Source of the DNA: Pyrococcus kukulkanii
GTDB taxonomy: Archaea > Methanobacteriota_B > Thermococci > Thermococcales > Thermococcaceae
Direction of reading: 5' to 3'
DNA: 64,000 nucleotides
NCBI RefSeq assembly: GCF_041647995.1
Contig: NZ_JARRIB010000002.1
Location: 216,432-280,431, forward strand
Below are positions 1-9,053 of the stretch, piece after piece. Position 1 is the first letter of the stretch; each line of letters begins with the position of its first letter. The notes under the pieces are model-generated. The model was not told the origin of the DNA. It did no database searches and saw only the letters and a list, made by a program, of their open reading frames with translations. Both the position numbers and the translations under genes were made by a program.

Positions 1-663
1 GAAGATGGCTAGGAGAAGAAAGGTTAGTACCCACCTTATTACCGGATTTATCGTGATGCCAAGGTTTACCTGAATGAACGCAAAGACAACGATTGAGAAT
101 GTTATCCATAGGGTAACCTCTACAACTGTCCTTAGGCCTTCCCTGAACAATAGGATCAAATGCTTAACCTTCCCCTTAATTACCAAGCCAAAGAGCGCGT
201 AGATGAACAATAGTGGGAAGATCAAGAGGAGGGAATTGAATAGGATAGTCAGGCCATTTAAGGGAAGCATGGTTGAGTAGGGGGCCGGATACCTTACAGA
301 GAGAGGAGCAAAGGGCAAAAGTCCCGAAAATGCAGCTAGAATTATTACATCACCGCTAGCCCATCCTCCCGTATAATAGAGCAACATTCCCAATAGAACT
401 CCGATAAAAAGGCCTATTATGCCTGAAAAAGCTTGAAGAAGGTTTCCATTCTTTACTCCGAGGATTAGGTAGTACAGTATCCCAATCTCCACTATAGGGA
501 TGAAGGGCCCTTTGACTTCATACTCGCAACCTTTCTTTGAACACCACCACTTTGATAGCAAGGAGACCGTGGGGAAGAAGTGCTCCTCATAAATGTAACT
601 TGTTTTTATGTCCGTGTAAGAAGTAACTATCCCCACTAATGTGCCCAGGATTAGGGGGAGCAT
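1..663 (-). CDS. A24-family prepilin peptidase (partial, runs off left edge)
   Basis: Membrane aspartyl protease of the type IV prepilin/preflagellin peptidase family, which cuts class III signal peptides of archaeal pilins and archaellins. At least 221 residues are visible and the frame is open to base 1. Several hydrophobic segments are seen. The two catalytic-type aspartates are Asp18 (in SYTDIK) and Asp105 (in the GGWASGD motif, the family's GxGD-like site). The ATG at 663 follows a GGAGGTG ribosome site. The gene begins 17 bases after the stop of a class III signal-peptide protein, so enzyme and likely substrate form one operon. Whether it is FlaK-like or EppA-like needs the missing C-terminus. 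Confidence 0.8.
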   Translation of the reverse strand, partial: MLPLILGTLVGIVTSYTDIKTSYIYEEHFFPTVSLLSKWWCSKKGCEYEVKGPFIPIVEIGILYYLILGVKNGNLLQAFSGIIGLFIGVLLGMLLYYTGGWASGDVIILAAFSGLLPFAPLSVRYPAPYSTMLPLNGLTILFNSLLLIFPLLFIYALFGLVIKGKVKHLILLFREGLRTVVEVTLWITFSIVVFAFIQVNLGITINPVIRWVLTFLLLAIF

Positions 664-680
664 TACTTCACCTCCGCTGA

Positions 681-845
681 TTATAGGTTCTCAAGTAGTT
701 TTTTGCGCATAACCTTCACGTACTCATCTACCGAATTACTCAGGGTTCTCATACTGTCCATAACTACCCTATACACAATAACCACAAGAATCAGTGTTGC
801 CGCAAGCATCAAAAGGTACTCTATAGCCGTTTGGGACCTCTTCAT
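681..845 (-). CDS. Class III signal-peptide (pilin-like) small protein
   Basis: A 54-residue protein with a basic start (MKRS), the class III motif QTAIEYLLM, one hydrophobic helix (about residues 10-27) and a charged tail. This is the DUF361-type QxSxE-like motif; the peptidase is expected to cut before Gln5, and such proteins form pilus-like filaments or membrane adaptors. A GAGGG site sits just before the ATG. It is co-directional with, and directly upstream of, the A24 peptidase. A short TATA-containing gap separates it from divergent bud32. Confidence 0.75.
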   Translation of the reverse strand: MKRSQTAIEYLLMLAATLILVVIVYRVVMDSMRTLSNSVDEYVKVMRKKLLENL

Positions 846-898
846 AATCCCTCAAACTTTATTAGCTGGGGTTAAATATAAGGGTTTTGGAGATCGGA

Positions 899-1558
899 AT
901 GAAGCTCATAAAGCAGGGTGCCGAAGCCAAGATTTACCTCGCGGAGTTTTCTGAGCTTTATTTCGATTACCCAATTAGGGTTATTGTGAAGGAGAGGATT
1001 AGGAAGAGGTATAGAATAGAAGAGATAGACACCAAGCTGAGGAAGGAGAGGACTATAAGGGAAGCAAGAATACTTCATAGGGCCAAGGAGTTCGGCGTCA
1101 ACGTTCCCTATGTTTTTGAGGTGGACACGAAAAATATGATAATAGTAATGGAGTACATTGAGGGGGAAAGGCTAAAGGAGCTCCTAGAGAAGATTTCACT
1201 TAAAGAAAGGCTTGAAATATGCAGGGAAATTGGAAGACAGATAGGGAAGCTACACGAGGCTGGAATAGTTCACGGCGACCTCACTACTTCAAACATGATA
1301 ATGAGGGAAGGAAAGATTTATCTCATAGACTTCGGCCTCGCAGAGTTCGACGATACTCTGGAGGCCCAGGGGGTTGATCTGCATTTGCTCAAGAGGGCCA
1401 TGGAGAGCACGCACTACAGGTGGTTTGAGGAGGGATTCAAGGCCATCCTAGAAGGGTACGCCGAGGTCAGGGGGGAGGAGAAGAGGAGAGAAATAGAGGA
1501 AAAGATCAGGGAAATAGAACTCAGAGGAAGGTACAGGGAAAGGAGCTGGCTCACGTAG
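899..1558 (+). CDS. bud32: KEOPS complex kinase/ATPase Bud32
   Basis: Small atypical protein kinase of the KEOPS complex, which with Kae1, Cgi121 and Pcc1 makes the t6A modification of tRNAs that read ANN codons. The 219-residue length is typical of stand-alone archaeal Bud32. Visible motifs are the N-terminal KQGAEAKIY glycine-rich strand, the catalytic loop HGDLTTSN and the metal-binding IDFGLAEF. I chose the ATG at 899 because GGAG precedes it at normal spacing and the family starts with MKLI-type sequences; an upstream in-frame TTG at 887 is less likely. The 3' end overlaps the convergent chemoreceptor gene by 8 bases. Another KEOPS gene, cgi121, lies at 61.1 kb. Confidence 0.9.
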   Translation: MKLIKQGAEAKIYLAEFSELYFDYPIRVIVKERIRKRYRIEEIDTKLRKERTIREARILHRAKEFGVNVPYVFEVDTKNMIIVMEYIEGERLKELLEKISLKERLEICREIGRQIGKLHEAGIVHGDLTTSNMIMREGKIYLIDFGLAEFDDTLEAQGVDLHLLKRAMESTHYRWFEEGFKAILEGYAEVRGEEKRREIEEKIREIELRGRYRERSWLT

Positions 1559-2843
1559 CTATTTCTTTTACCTGCTCTTCATGCTCTCGACTTAACTTGA
1601 ACTTACCGATGTGCTCCATAAGAATATTAACGAGCCTCTCCAACTCCTTAACGCTCTCTCTGACCTCATTAAGTGCTGCGGTCTGTTCCTCAGCTGCAGC
1701 GCTGACTTGCTCAGCTGCAGCAGTAGTTTCTTCGGCACTTGCCGCAAGGTTCTCAAGGAACTTTAGACCTTCATCAATCTTTTCTCCTTCTTGAATCACC
1801 TTCTCCTTGAGTTCCGCAGCTTTAGCTTCCATTTCCTCCATCATATCAGCAATCTGGGTTAGGTAGGCAACGCTCTCCCTAATGACTTCAGTTGAAGTTC
1901 CAACTACCTCAGCACCTTGCTTAGTTACCTCAACGCTCTCCCCGATCTTGTCGACGATCTGCTTGATCAAGTCCCTTATATCTTCAGCGGCCTTCTTGCT
2001 TTCCTCGGCAAGCTTTCTAATTTCATCTGCAACTACCGCAAATCCCTTTCCGGCCTCTCCAGCTCTTGCAGCCTCAATTGCCGCGTTTAGGGCGAGTAGG
2101 TTGGTTTGCTCCGCAATGTTGCTTATGACGTTGGTTATGTTCTCGATGTTCTTACCCATCTCTGCAACTCCCCTTACAGTCTCCTCTATCTTGGCCATCA
2201 TATTCCTTATCTCCTCTATCTGAGTTACTGCCTCCCTTCCCTTCTCTCCACCTTCCTTGGCTAGGCTGGCCATCTCTCTCATTGAAGCCTCGAATTCCTC
2301 CATTGTAGACGCGGTCTCCTTACCGATCTCGTCAATGTACCTCATCGTATCAGTCATCTTGTTTATGTTCTCCTGCTCCCTCTGTGCCTCAATGCTAACC
2401 TGGTTTATGGCCTCCGCGACCTGGTTAATTGCATCTGCAACTTGATCGATGTTCTCTCTGATGACTTTGGTGTGGTTCTTGACGTCTATGGCGGCGTTCT
2501 TTACGTTTAAGACAAGCTGGCTTAGTGAACTCCTTACCTTTTCTATTGCTTCTCTAACCCTGGTCAACTCGCCGCTTATCTCCGTATCTTCAACGCTTAG
2601 ATCTCCTTGAGCTATCCTCTCGAGTATCTCAACCACTTCATCAATTCTTTTCTCGAGATTCTTTCTTAACTCTTCGACATCCCCCGATACCACGGGTACT
2701 GCTTCTCTCTTGTTCAAATATATTGCTACTCCAGTACCAATTATCCCTCCAACCGTCGCTCCCACTAGATTACCCATAGCAGCTGGAACTATTGTTAGTA
2801 TGAAAGGGATAACGGGAGAAATAAGGGACACTCTCACTACCAT
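1551..2843 (-). CDS. Methyl-accepting chemotaxis protein without an external sensor domain
   Basis: Chemoreceptor-type signalling protein, 430 residues. The N-terminus (about residues 3-45) is hydrophobic with one or two membrane segments and no room for an extracellular ligand domain. Next comes a HAMP-like linker, then a long coiled coil whose hairpin tip carries the conserved [20 protein letters not shown] region and Glu/Gln-rich methylation-type helices. By family it would relay a cytoplasmic or membrane signal to CheW/CheA and the archaellum. No che gene lies nearby. The ATG at 2843 follows GGGGTGG. As I recall, P. furiosus lacks chemotaxis genes, so this argues for another Pyrococcus. 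Confidence 0.85.
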   Translation of the reverse strand: MVVRVSLISPVIPFILTIVPAAMGNLVGATVGGIIGTGVAIYLNKREAVPVVSGDVEELRKNLEKRIDEVVEILERIAQGDLSVEDTEISGELTRVREAIEKVRSSLSQLVLNVKNAAIDVKNHTKVIRENIDQVADAINQVAEAINQVSIEAQREQENINKMTDTMRYIDEIGKETASTMEEFEASMREMASLAKEGGEKGREAVTQIEEIRNMMAKIEETVRGVAEMGKNIENITNVISNIAEQTNLLALNAAIEAARAGEAGKGFAVVADEIRKLAEESKKAAEDIRDLIKQIVDKIGESVEVTKQGAEVVGTSTEVIRESVAYLTQIADMMEEMEAKAAELKEKVIQEGEKIDEGLKFLENLAASAEETTAAAEQVSAAAEEQTAALNEVRESVKELERLVNILMEHIGKFKLSREHEEQVKEIAT

Positions 2844-2918
2844 CACTCACCACCCCATTATCAAAATTTGTGCAAAAATTATTAGTAGATTTTGTGTAGG
2901 TATTTATGTATGCCTTAA

Positions 2919-4607
2919 TTAGGTTTCGTTTCTGAACTTACTCAGCACTCTTAGTAATATCTTTCTCTCTTCTCCCTTCCTCTTTTTTGCAAGCCTTTCA
3001 ACGATAAGCTCGGGGGTGCTCCTTCCGATTATTCCGAACTTCGGTTGCCTGTCCACTATCAAATTTAAGTTTTCATCAAGGCCACTTGCCTCTATTCCGT
3101 CAACCCTAGCAAAGGGGAGCTCTTTCTTGAGATCTTCCCCCAAGTGAGAAACTATTACCACGTAGAAGGCCTTTTCATGTGCTATCCTCAGCATCTCGGC
3201 CAAGATTTTAACCGCTGCACCAGGCTCGGTTATAGCTTCGAACTCATCTATTAGTATCAACTTCTTCCCCCTACCCTTTAGTGATCTAACAAGGGCTTTA
3301 AGCGAGTTCTCAAAGGCTCCAGCCCCATAAACTGCCCTCTTCCTTTTGAAAAAGAAGACCTCATCCAAAGGTTCAACCCAAGCTTCCCTAGCCGGAACAG
3401 GAAAGCCCATGTGGGCAAGTATAACTACCTGAAGGGTGAGCTCAAGCAGAGATGTCTTACCACCGCTGTTCGCACCAGTCAAAACCACGATATTCGCTTC
3501 CTGAATTCCTTTAAAGGGATCTTTGACCTTGCCTATAAAATAGCTCACCGGCTGTGGGTTCTCTATGAACAAGTTTTTCCCCTCAACGAACCCTATTCCA
3601 CCTCCCTCTATCCTGGGGAAAACAAAGCCCCGGGAAAACTCCTTTACGGCGAGGAAAAACTCGAGCTCATAAGCCCTCCTAATTTCGTCTTTTAACTTTG
3701 GGAGAAGGGGAAGAATTTCCTCAACTATCTCCCTAGACTTGAAGTACAGCTCAACTTTCACTTCCTTCTCAAGCTCCCTCCTTATTCCCTCAATAACATC
3801 AGGGCTAACCTCTATGGGGTACTCCCTGGGGAAGACCTCGACGTAAACTCCCAACTTCTCGCTTATTCTCTCCTCAGCTTTCCTTATCTCCTCGAGTATC
3901 TCATCGTTTAGGCTTGAGAACTTCGAGAGGAGAAAGTCAACGTCTCCAGACTTTAAAGCCTTTAAAAATTCAACGAGATCCCTACCGCTCAGCGTTAGCT
4001 TGAACCTCTCAAGCTTCTCCTCTATGGCCTCGTTTAGTTTTCTCTCTTCCTCAGTTATTATCTCCCCAATCCTTTCAATGCTCTCTTTCCTCCTCATAAC
4101 ATCTTTAAGTGGTTCTAAGGCTTCGAGTATCTTTCCAGCCACACCTTCAGGGAACAGCTTAGCTAAAGCCTTGAGAACATCTCGGTTCTCCCACAGGGGC
4201 ATTACGTAAAGTTCGGGGGCAATATCATAGGGCTTTAACTCTACCTCAATGCCGTAACCAGTTGTACTTAGAATTAAATCGTAACCTTCAACTGGCTCCG
4301 TTGAGACCATGCAGAGACTCAGCTTTTCAGCTTCCTCAACTTCCTCTTCGCTGACTATGAGTATCCTATCGTGCAGGTAGTCCCTCCTAAACCTTATCGG
4401 CCTTATCCTTTCTATGTACCCCCTAACATCTTCGCTGACCTTTTCCATTCCTTCCCTCAAGTACTCCTGCCTTCGCAGGATCTCTTCCCTATTAGATGTC
4501 GGGGCAAAATCGTCAAGGAACTTTTTTGCTTCCTCATGCTTAATTTTCTCAAGGATTATTTTTCTTATCGCCTTGTAGATTTCCCTCGCATCTCCCCTGA
4601 GCTTCAT
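2919..4607 (-). CDS. MutS-like ATPase (archaeal, short form)
   Basis: ABC-type ATPase of the MutS superfamily, 562 residues. The P-loop TGANSGGKTS lies near residue 380, and the Walker B region ILIDEFEAITEPG about 70 residues later, with the dimerisation and ATPase part complete. The N-terminal mismatch-binding domain of canonical MutS is absent and no C-terminal Smr nuclease is visible, so this is closer to the MutS2/MutS5-like archaeal group whose role may be recombination intermediates or RNA rather than mismatch repair. Its start codon overlaps the stop of the eIF2B-like gene (ATGA), indicating translational coupling. Confidence 0.8.
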   Translation of the reverse strand: MKLRGDAREIYKAIRKIILEKIKHEEAKKFLDDFAPTSNREEILRRQEYLREGMEKVSEDVRGYIERIRPIRFRRDYLHDRILIVSEEEVEEAEKLSLCMVSTEPVEGYDLILSTTGYGIEVELKPYDIAPELYVMPLWENRDVLKALAKLFPEGVAGKILEALEPLKDVMRRKESIERIGEIITEEERKLNEAIEEKLERFKLTLSGRDLVEFLKALKSGDVDFLLSKFSSLNDEILEEIRKAEERISEKLGVYVEVFPREYPIEVSPDVIEGIRRELEKEVKVELYFKSREIVEEILPLLPKLKDEIRRAYELEFFLAVKEFSRGFVFPRIEGGGIGFVEGKNLFIENPQPVSYFIGKVKDPFKGIQEANIVVLTGANSGGKTSLLELTLQVVILAHMGFPVPAREAWVEPLDEVFFFKRKRAVYGAGAFENSLKALVRSLKGRGKKLILIDEFEAITEPGAAVKILAEMLRIAHEKAFYVVIVSHLGEDLKKELPFARVDGIEASGLDENLNLIVDRQPKFGIIGRSTPELIVERLAKKRKGEERKILLRVLSKFRNET

Positions 4608-5434
4608 TGCAAGTCCCTCGGCGGAACTATAATACCGAGCTCAGTTATTATCCCCCTTATGAACCTCCAAGGGGTTATGTCAAAGAGAACGTTCCTAACT
4701 TCGAATTTACCCCTCTTAAGGGGCCTCTCCACCAGCTCTACATCTTCGGCTTTTTGAGTTGGGTGGAACTTGTAAGTTTCGGCGGCGACGTAGAATGGAA
4801 CATTGTTTTCATGGCAGGCTAGAGCCAGAAGATAAGTGCCGACCTTGTTAACAACATAGCCATCTTTAGTTACCATATCGGCCCCAACCAGGGCGAGCGT
4901 AGCCTTCCTGCAGAACAGGCCCATCTGTGAGTCAGTTATTATCTCAAAATCTATCCCAAGGGAATTCAACTCTTCAGCGAGCTTCAATCCCTCATAGTCA
5001 GGGGCACTCTCGGTAAGAATTACCTTAAACTCCTTTCCACGGGTTTTTGCCAGCTTGAATATCTCGAGGACCGCTGAAGACAGCGAGTGGGTTATTATCA
5101 CATCCCCAGGATCGATGAGCTGGGCTCCTATAGAAGCGAGCTCCCTCTTTGCTTCCTCTATCCTCCTGAGGAACTCCTCAGCCCTTGCAATTATCTTCTC
5201 CCTATCATTGGTTACCGGAAAGAATCTTGCAAGGTTATGGAGGGAAGCCATGCTTGGGTTTACCCTCACGATCTCCTCCTTAAGTTCCCTGATTGCATCT
5301 TCCAGGAGCGATTCATCCATTTCCCTCGCGAGAACTAGAAAGGCTTCAGCACCTCTCTTTGCTAACCAGCTTGCTCCCCTTATTCTCTCCTCCCTCATCT
5401 CCTTGAGTATGGAAAGAACGCTGTCCGGAAGCAT
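4604..5434 (-). CDS. eIF-2B alpha/beta/delta-like protein (isomerase family)
   Basis: A 276-residue member of the eIF-2B regulatory-subunit/ribose-1,5-bisphosphate isomerase/MTR-1-P isomerase superfamily. An N-terminal helical domain (to about residue 110) is followed by a Rossmann-like domain with the GADMVTKDGYVVNKVGT segment typical of the family. The archaeal R15P isomerase of the AMP pathway is longer (about 320 residues), so this shorter type is probably the separate archaeal aIF2B-like group. Substrate or partner is unknown. It sits between the cinA-like and mutS-like genes in one overlapping operon; its ATG is 2 bases after the upstream stop. Confidence 0.75.
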   Translation of the reverse strand: MLPDSVLSILKEMREERIRGASWLAKRGAEAFLVLAREMDESLLEDAIRELKEEIVRVNPSMASLHNLARFFPVTNDREKIIARAEEFLRRIEEAKRELASIGAQLIDPGDVIITHSLSSAVLEIFKLAKTRGKEFKVILTESAPDYEGLKLAEELNSLGIDFEIITDSQMGLFCRKATLALVGADMVTKDGYVVNKVGTYLLALACHENNVPFYVAAETYKFHPTQKAEDVELVERPLKRGKFEVRNVLFDITPWRFIRGIITELGIIVPPRDLQ

Positions 5435-5436
5435 GG

Positions 5437-6195
5437 CTACCAGCCTTCCATGAACCTTATTCCCTTGCCCTCCATGAACTCAACCACTTCTTTAACCTTA
5501 GCCTCGTCCTCGGCGAATATTATTATCCCAATGAACTTACCGAAACCCTTTGGGGAGGAGTGAATCTTGACCTTAAACCTCTCAATTGCCTCATTCAGTA
5601 TGGGAGCAAGCTTGCTCTCATCGGTTATCTCTGCCAGGAACTTCTTCTGGACGAACTTCCTCTCCCCTATCCTGGGGAGGACTTCCCTCTCGAGCATGGC
5701 CTTCATTTCCCTGGGCATCCCGGGGAGAACGAAAATTTTAACTCCCCCATATTCTATGTAGGCCCCAGGAGCAGCTCCTTCCGTGTTCTTTAGCGGAGTT
5801 GCACCTTCTGGGAGGTAGGCCATCTTCTTTCTCGCCTCGTTAAGCGTTGGATCATCAATTAACCCCTTCCTGTGAAGCTCTTCATAGAACTGCCTTATCC
5901 TCTCCAAGCAATCCTCACACAGTACAAGATCCCTACCTAAGGCCTTTGCAACGGCGAGCATAGTTACATCATCGTGAGTTGGCCCCAAACCCCCAGAGAT
6001 CACGAGAACTGAAGGCTTCCTTTCAAGTATCTCCCTTATCACATTCATTATTTCCTCAACATCGTCGCCAACCGTAGTTATCCTCCTAACCCGGTAACCC
6101 CTCTCGGTCAGCTTTTGGGCTATATAAGCGGAGTTGCTGTCGACGGTATTCCCCGTTAAAAGCTCATCACCTATCGTGAGAACCTCAGCTATCAT
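5437..6195 (-). CDS. CinA-like MoCF-biosynthesis-domain protein
   Basis: Competence/damage-inducible CinA N-terminal family, 252 residues, with the molybdopterin-binding fold (MoCF_BD). The start IGDELLTGNTVDSNS and the SGGLGPTHDDVT motif (about residues 84-96) mark it. In bacteria the domain has ADP-ribose pyrophosphatase activity in pyridine-nucleotide salvage; the C-terminal NMN-deamidase domain of bacterial CinA is missing here. First gene of the cinA-aIF2B-mutS operon on the minus strand, with a short upstream region shared with the divergent hydrolase gene. Confidence 0.8.
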   Translation of the reverse strand: MIAEVLTIGDELLTGNTVDSNSAYIAQKLTERGYRVRRITTVGDDVEEIMNVIREILERKPSVLVISGGLGPTHDDVTMLAVAKALGRDLVLCEDCLERIRQFYEELHRKGLIDDPTLNEARKKMAYLPEGATPLKNTEGAAPGAYIEYGGVKIFVLPGMPREMKAMLEREVLPRIGERKFVQKKFLAEITDESKLAPILNEAIERFKVKIHSSPKGFGKFIGIIIFAEDEAKVKEVVEFMEGKGIRFMEGW

Positions 6196-6252
6196 AGCAC
6201 CACCACCCTATTTTAGGTAAGGGCTTTATAATCCTTTGAGGAATCTGAACCT

Positions 6253-7023
6253 ATGATATTCAAGGCCAAGTTTGGAGAGCCCAAAAAAGGATGGGTAGTG
6301 ATAGTGCATGGCCTGGGAGAGCACAGTGGAAGGTACGCAAAGCTCGTTGAGATGCTAGTTGATAGGGGCTTTGCGGTCTACACCTTCGACTGGCCTGGAC
6401 ACGGAAAGAGCTCAGGGAAAAGAGGGCACACAAGCGTCGAGGAGGCAATGGAGATAATTGACGGAATTATTGATGAGATCGGGGAAAAGCCTTTCTTATT
6501 TGGGCACAGCTTAGGCGGGCTAACCGTTATAAGGTACGCAGAAACGAGACCTGAGAAAGTGAGGGGAGTTATAGCTTCTTCACCAGCGCTGACAGAGAGC
6601 CCAAACACTCCAGGATTTCTAGTTGCGTTGGCGAAGTTCTTAGGTGTTGTAGCCCCAGGAATTACGTTTTCTAATGGGATCAACCCAAGCTTACTCTCAA
6701 GGAACAAAGATGCGGTGAGGAGGTACGTAGAAGATCCCTTAGTTCACAACAAGATAACGGCGAAGCTTGGAAGGAGCATATTCATAAACATGGAGCTTGC
6801 CCACAGGGAAGCAGAGAAAATCAAAGTGCCAATACTGCTCCTAGTAGGAACCCAAGACGTCATAACTCCTCCTGAAGGAGCTAAAAGATTGTTTGAGGAA
6901 CTTAAAGTTAAAGATAAGGAGATTAGGGAATTTGAAGGAGCTTATCACGAGATATTCGAGGATCCGGACTGGGGAGAAGAATTTCACAGGGTGATAGTGG
7001 AGTGGCTGGAGAAGCGCAGTTAA
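6253..7023 (+). CDS. Alpha/beta hydrolase (monoacylglycerol lipase/lysophospholipase type)
   Basis: Serine hydrolase of 256 residues with the monoglyceride-lipase-like opening VIVHGLGEHSGRYAKL, the nucleophile elbow GHSLGG (about residues 85-90), the acid region GTQDVITPPE and the C-terminal His in GAYHEIFED: a complete Ser-Asp-His triad. No signal peptide, so it acts in the cytoplasm. The substrate is unknown; the family cleaves acyl esters, yet archaeal membrane lipids are ethers, so exogenous or non-lipid esters are possible. A GAGG site lies ahead of the ATG. Its end overlaps the next gene by 22 bases. Confidence 0.8.
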   Translation: MIFKAKFGEPKKGWVVIVHGLGEHSGRYAKLVEMLVDRGFAVYTFDWPGHGKSSGKRGHTSVEEAMEIIDGIIDEIGEKPFLFGHSLGGLTVIRYAETRPEKVRGVIASSPALTESPNTPGFLVALAKFLGVVAPGITFSNGINPSLLSRNKDAVRRYVEDPLVHNKITAKLGRSIFINMELAHREAEKIKVPILLLVGTQDVITPPEGAKRLFEELKVKDKEIREFEGAYHEIFEDPDWGEEFHRVIVEWLEKRS

Positions 7024-7820
7024 TCGATACATTTCCAACAACGTTCTTAGAGTACTGGAACGGGACGAAGGAGGGGTGGTTAGGGTACATTAGCAGGTAT
7101 CCTGAACTATTTGAGAAGATAACATGGGACTATGAAAGGTACAAAATTAATTGGAAGGAATACCTCGAAATCGTTATCAAAAAGATAGAGATAGAGAAGT
7201 TAAGGGCTGTCCACAATGCCCTTATGTCTTCCCTAGAGGAAGTCCTCCACAGGGCGCATGCAATGTTCGATATAAATGAGGACTACATTATCGTCATTTA
7301 CATTGGATTGGAGAATGGTGCTGGATGGGTAACGGAGTTTAAAGGCAAGCCAGCGATTCTCTTCGGACTCGAGGCAATAGCAAATCTCGATTGGGCTGAA
7401 AAAGTAAAAGGCTTAATAGCCCATGAATTCGGACACCTGGTTCACTGGCTAATTAGGGGCGAGAACATAGAGGAAATAGAGGATGAGCAAATAATGTGGC
7501 TCTACACCGAAGGATTCGCACAGAGAATTGAAGATATCCTCACTGGCAGACCATGGCACTTAGAAGAGGAGGGGTGGTTTGAGTGGTGTGAAAGGAATGA
7601 AGGAATGATAAAACAGGAATTCTTAAGGAGAATTGAAAATGGGGAACCTTTAAATCCATTCTTTGGCTCATGGTACCAAGTATTTGGAAAGCAGTTCCTG
7701 GGTTATTATTTGGGATACAAGTTTATTGTATGGCTTGAACGCCAGTATGAGCGGACGGAAATAGCAAAACTAAAGAAGAACACGATAAAAGAGAAGATCA
7801 TGGAATTTTTAACATACTAA
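7002..7820 (+). CDS. Predicted zinc metallopeptidase (HEFGH, gluzincin type)
   Basis: A 272-residue soluble protein with the zinc motif HEFGH at residues 141-145 and a likely third ligand, Glu170, in the following YTEGFAQR helix, which is gluzincin geometry. No signal peptide or membrane helix. It resembles DUF2268-like predicted proteases, but I do not recognise a named family. The GTG at 7002 is chosen because GGTGAT stands 7 bases upstream; the start lies inside the preceding hydrolase gene, which implies coupling. Confidence 0.65.
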   Translation: MAGEAQLIDTFPTTFLEYWNGTKEGWLGYISRYPELFEKITWDYERYKINWKEYLEIVIKKIEIEKLRAVHNALMSSLEEVLHRAHAMFDINEDYIIVIYIGLENGAGWVTEFKGKPAILFGLEAIANLDWAEKVKGLIAHEFGHLVHWLIRGENIEEIEDEQIMWLYTEGFAQRIEDILTGRPWHLEEEGWFEWCERNEGMIKQEFLRRIENGEPLNPFFGSWYQVFGKQFLGYYLGYKFIVWLERQYERTEIAKLKKNTIKEKIMEFLTY

Positions 7821-7858
7821 GCTAAATTATTTATACTATCCATGGGAAACTTAAAGAG

Positions 7859-8047
7859 GTGGTTATAGTGGAAGAAAGAAGACATCTAAAATGTCCCCTC
7901 TGCGGAGGAACTAGCTTTAGGGTCGAGGAAGGAAAGCTTGACAGCAAGTGGGGATTTACGGCTCATAAGGTGAAGATCGTTATATGCGAAAACTGTGGCT
8001 ACGTGATGCTATTCTACAAGGGAAGAACTATATGGGACTTTGACTGA
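7859..8047 (+). CDS. Small zinc-ribbon protein
   Basis: A 62-residue protein with two CxxC knuckles (Cys12/Cys15 in CPLCGG and Cys43/Cys46 in CENCGY): a nucleic-acid-binding-type zinc ribbon. GTG at 7859 or GTG at 7868 could start it; AAAGAGG just upstream favours one of these. Its end overlaps the start region of the following ATPase gene by 8 bases, so the two are probably co-expressed. Function unknown. Confidence 0.65.
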   Translation: MVIVEERRHLKCPLCGGTSFRVEEGKLDSKWGFTAHKVKIVICENCGYVMLFYKGRTIWDFD

Positions 8048-9053
8048 GGTGTTTTCTATATTTTTTAACAGGGAAAAGGAGCTAGAAGAGCTTGGGAGGT
8101 TAATTAAGAGTGAACCAAACTTGATAACCTTCGTCTATGGCCCAATAAACTCTGGTAAAACATCTCTAATGCTAGAATTCACGAAGAAGGTAAAAGGAGA
8201 ACATGTTCCCTTCTATATAAACCTCAAAAGATCTCCAGTTGCAAGCTACGATGACTTCCTCGAGATTTTGTTCTCCATAGACTTTGATGACAGAATTAAG
8301 ACAGAGGATATAGCTTCCCTGGCCATTTCAATGACGGGAGAATTGTTCGGAATACCCATTCCGGGAGAGATCTTAGAGAGGATAAGGAGAGACAAAAAGC
8401 CAAGAAATGCATTTGAGTACGTCGCCAGGGTTCTAGAGGGTGTAAAAAGAAAAGGGAAGATATCAATTTTGATTCTCGACGAACTGCAGGTGATAAAAGA
8501 TCTAAGGGTTAATGAGCCATTAATATACGAGCTCTTCAACTTCTTCATCCACCTGACTAAAGAAGTTCATCTCTCCCACGTTTTCGTGGTAACGTCGGAC
8601 AGCCTCTTTATCGAAAAAGTCTATAATGAGACGATGCTCCAGGGGAGATCAAGGTACTTCTTAGTTGACGACTTCGATAAGGAAACGGTGATAGAGTTCC
8701 TTAGGGAGAATGGATTCACGAAGGAGGAAAGCGAGCTCGTCTGGAGCTACATCGGAGGAAAGCCTGCTCTGCTCATTGAAGCGGTAAATAATAGGAGAAA
8801 ACTAAAAGAATGGCTAGAGACAATATTGAGGCTCTCAACGTACAGAGTTAAGGGCCTACTAAGAGAGAAAGAAGAATACAGGGGGGTCTTAGAAAATTTC
8901 ATAGAAGATGAGGAGATTCCTTTTGAAGGCTACATTGAAGAAGAAATTAGGGGGCTAATCCAAGCAAACATCTTATTCTTGGATCCGCTAAAAGGAGTAA
9001 TAAGACCCCAGGGAAGGCTCGAACTTTTGGCGATAAGGGAGGCCCTCAAATAG
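8040..9053 (+). CDS. Archaeal P-loop ATPase (ATPase_2 family), copy 1
   Basis: A 337-residue STAND/AAA-like archaeal ATPase. Walker A is GPINSGKT (residues 34-41), followed by Walker B ILILDELQ and a winged-helix-like C-terminal part ending in [13 protein letters not shown]. This lineage-expanded family of Thermococcales has no settled role; members are often linked to mobile or variable regions. It is a close paralog of the minus-strand gene at 15.4-16.4 kb. The start is TTG 8040 or GTG 8049; the latter gives less overlap with the zinc-ribbon gene. The end overlaps convergent purA by 8 bases. Confidence 0.75.
   Translation: MTEVFSIFFNREKELEELGRLIKSEPNLITFVYGPINSGKTSLMLEFTKKVKGEHVPFYINLKRSPVASYDDFLEILFSIDFDDRIKTEDIASLAISMTGELFGIPIPGEILERIRRDKKPRNAFEYVARVLEGVKRKGKISILILDELQVIKDLRVNEPLIYELFNFFIHLTKEVHLSHVFVVTSDSLFIEKVYNETMLQGRSRYFLVDDFDKETVIEFLRENGFTKEESELVWSYIGGKPALLIEAVNNRRKLKEWLETILRLSTYRVKGLLREKEEYRGVLENFIEDEEIPFEGYIEEEIRGLIQANILFLDPLKGVIRPQGRLELLAIREALK

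Noticed and set aside
1597..2445. Long plus-strand ORFs antisense to the chemoreceptor
   Set aside because: Ser/Ala-rich shadow frames of a coiled-coil gene; no start signals.
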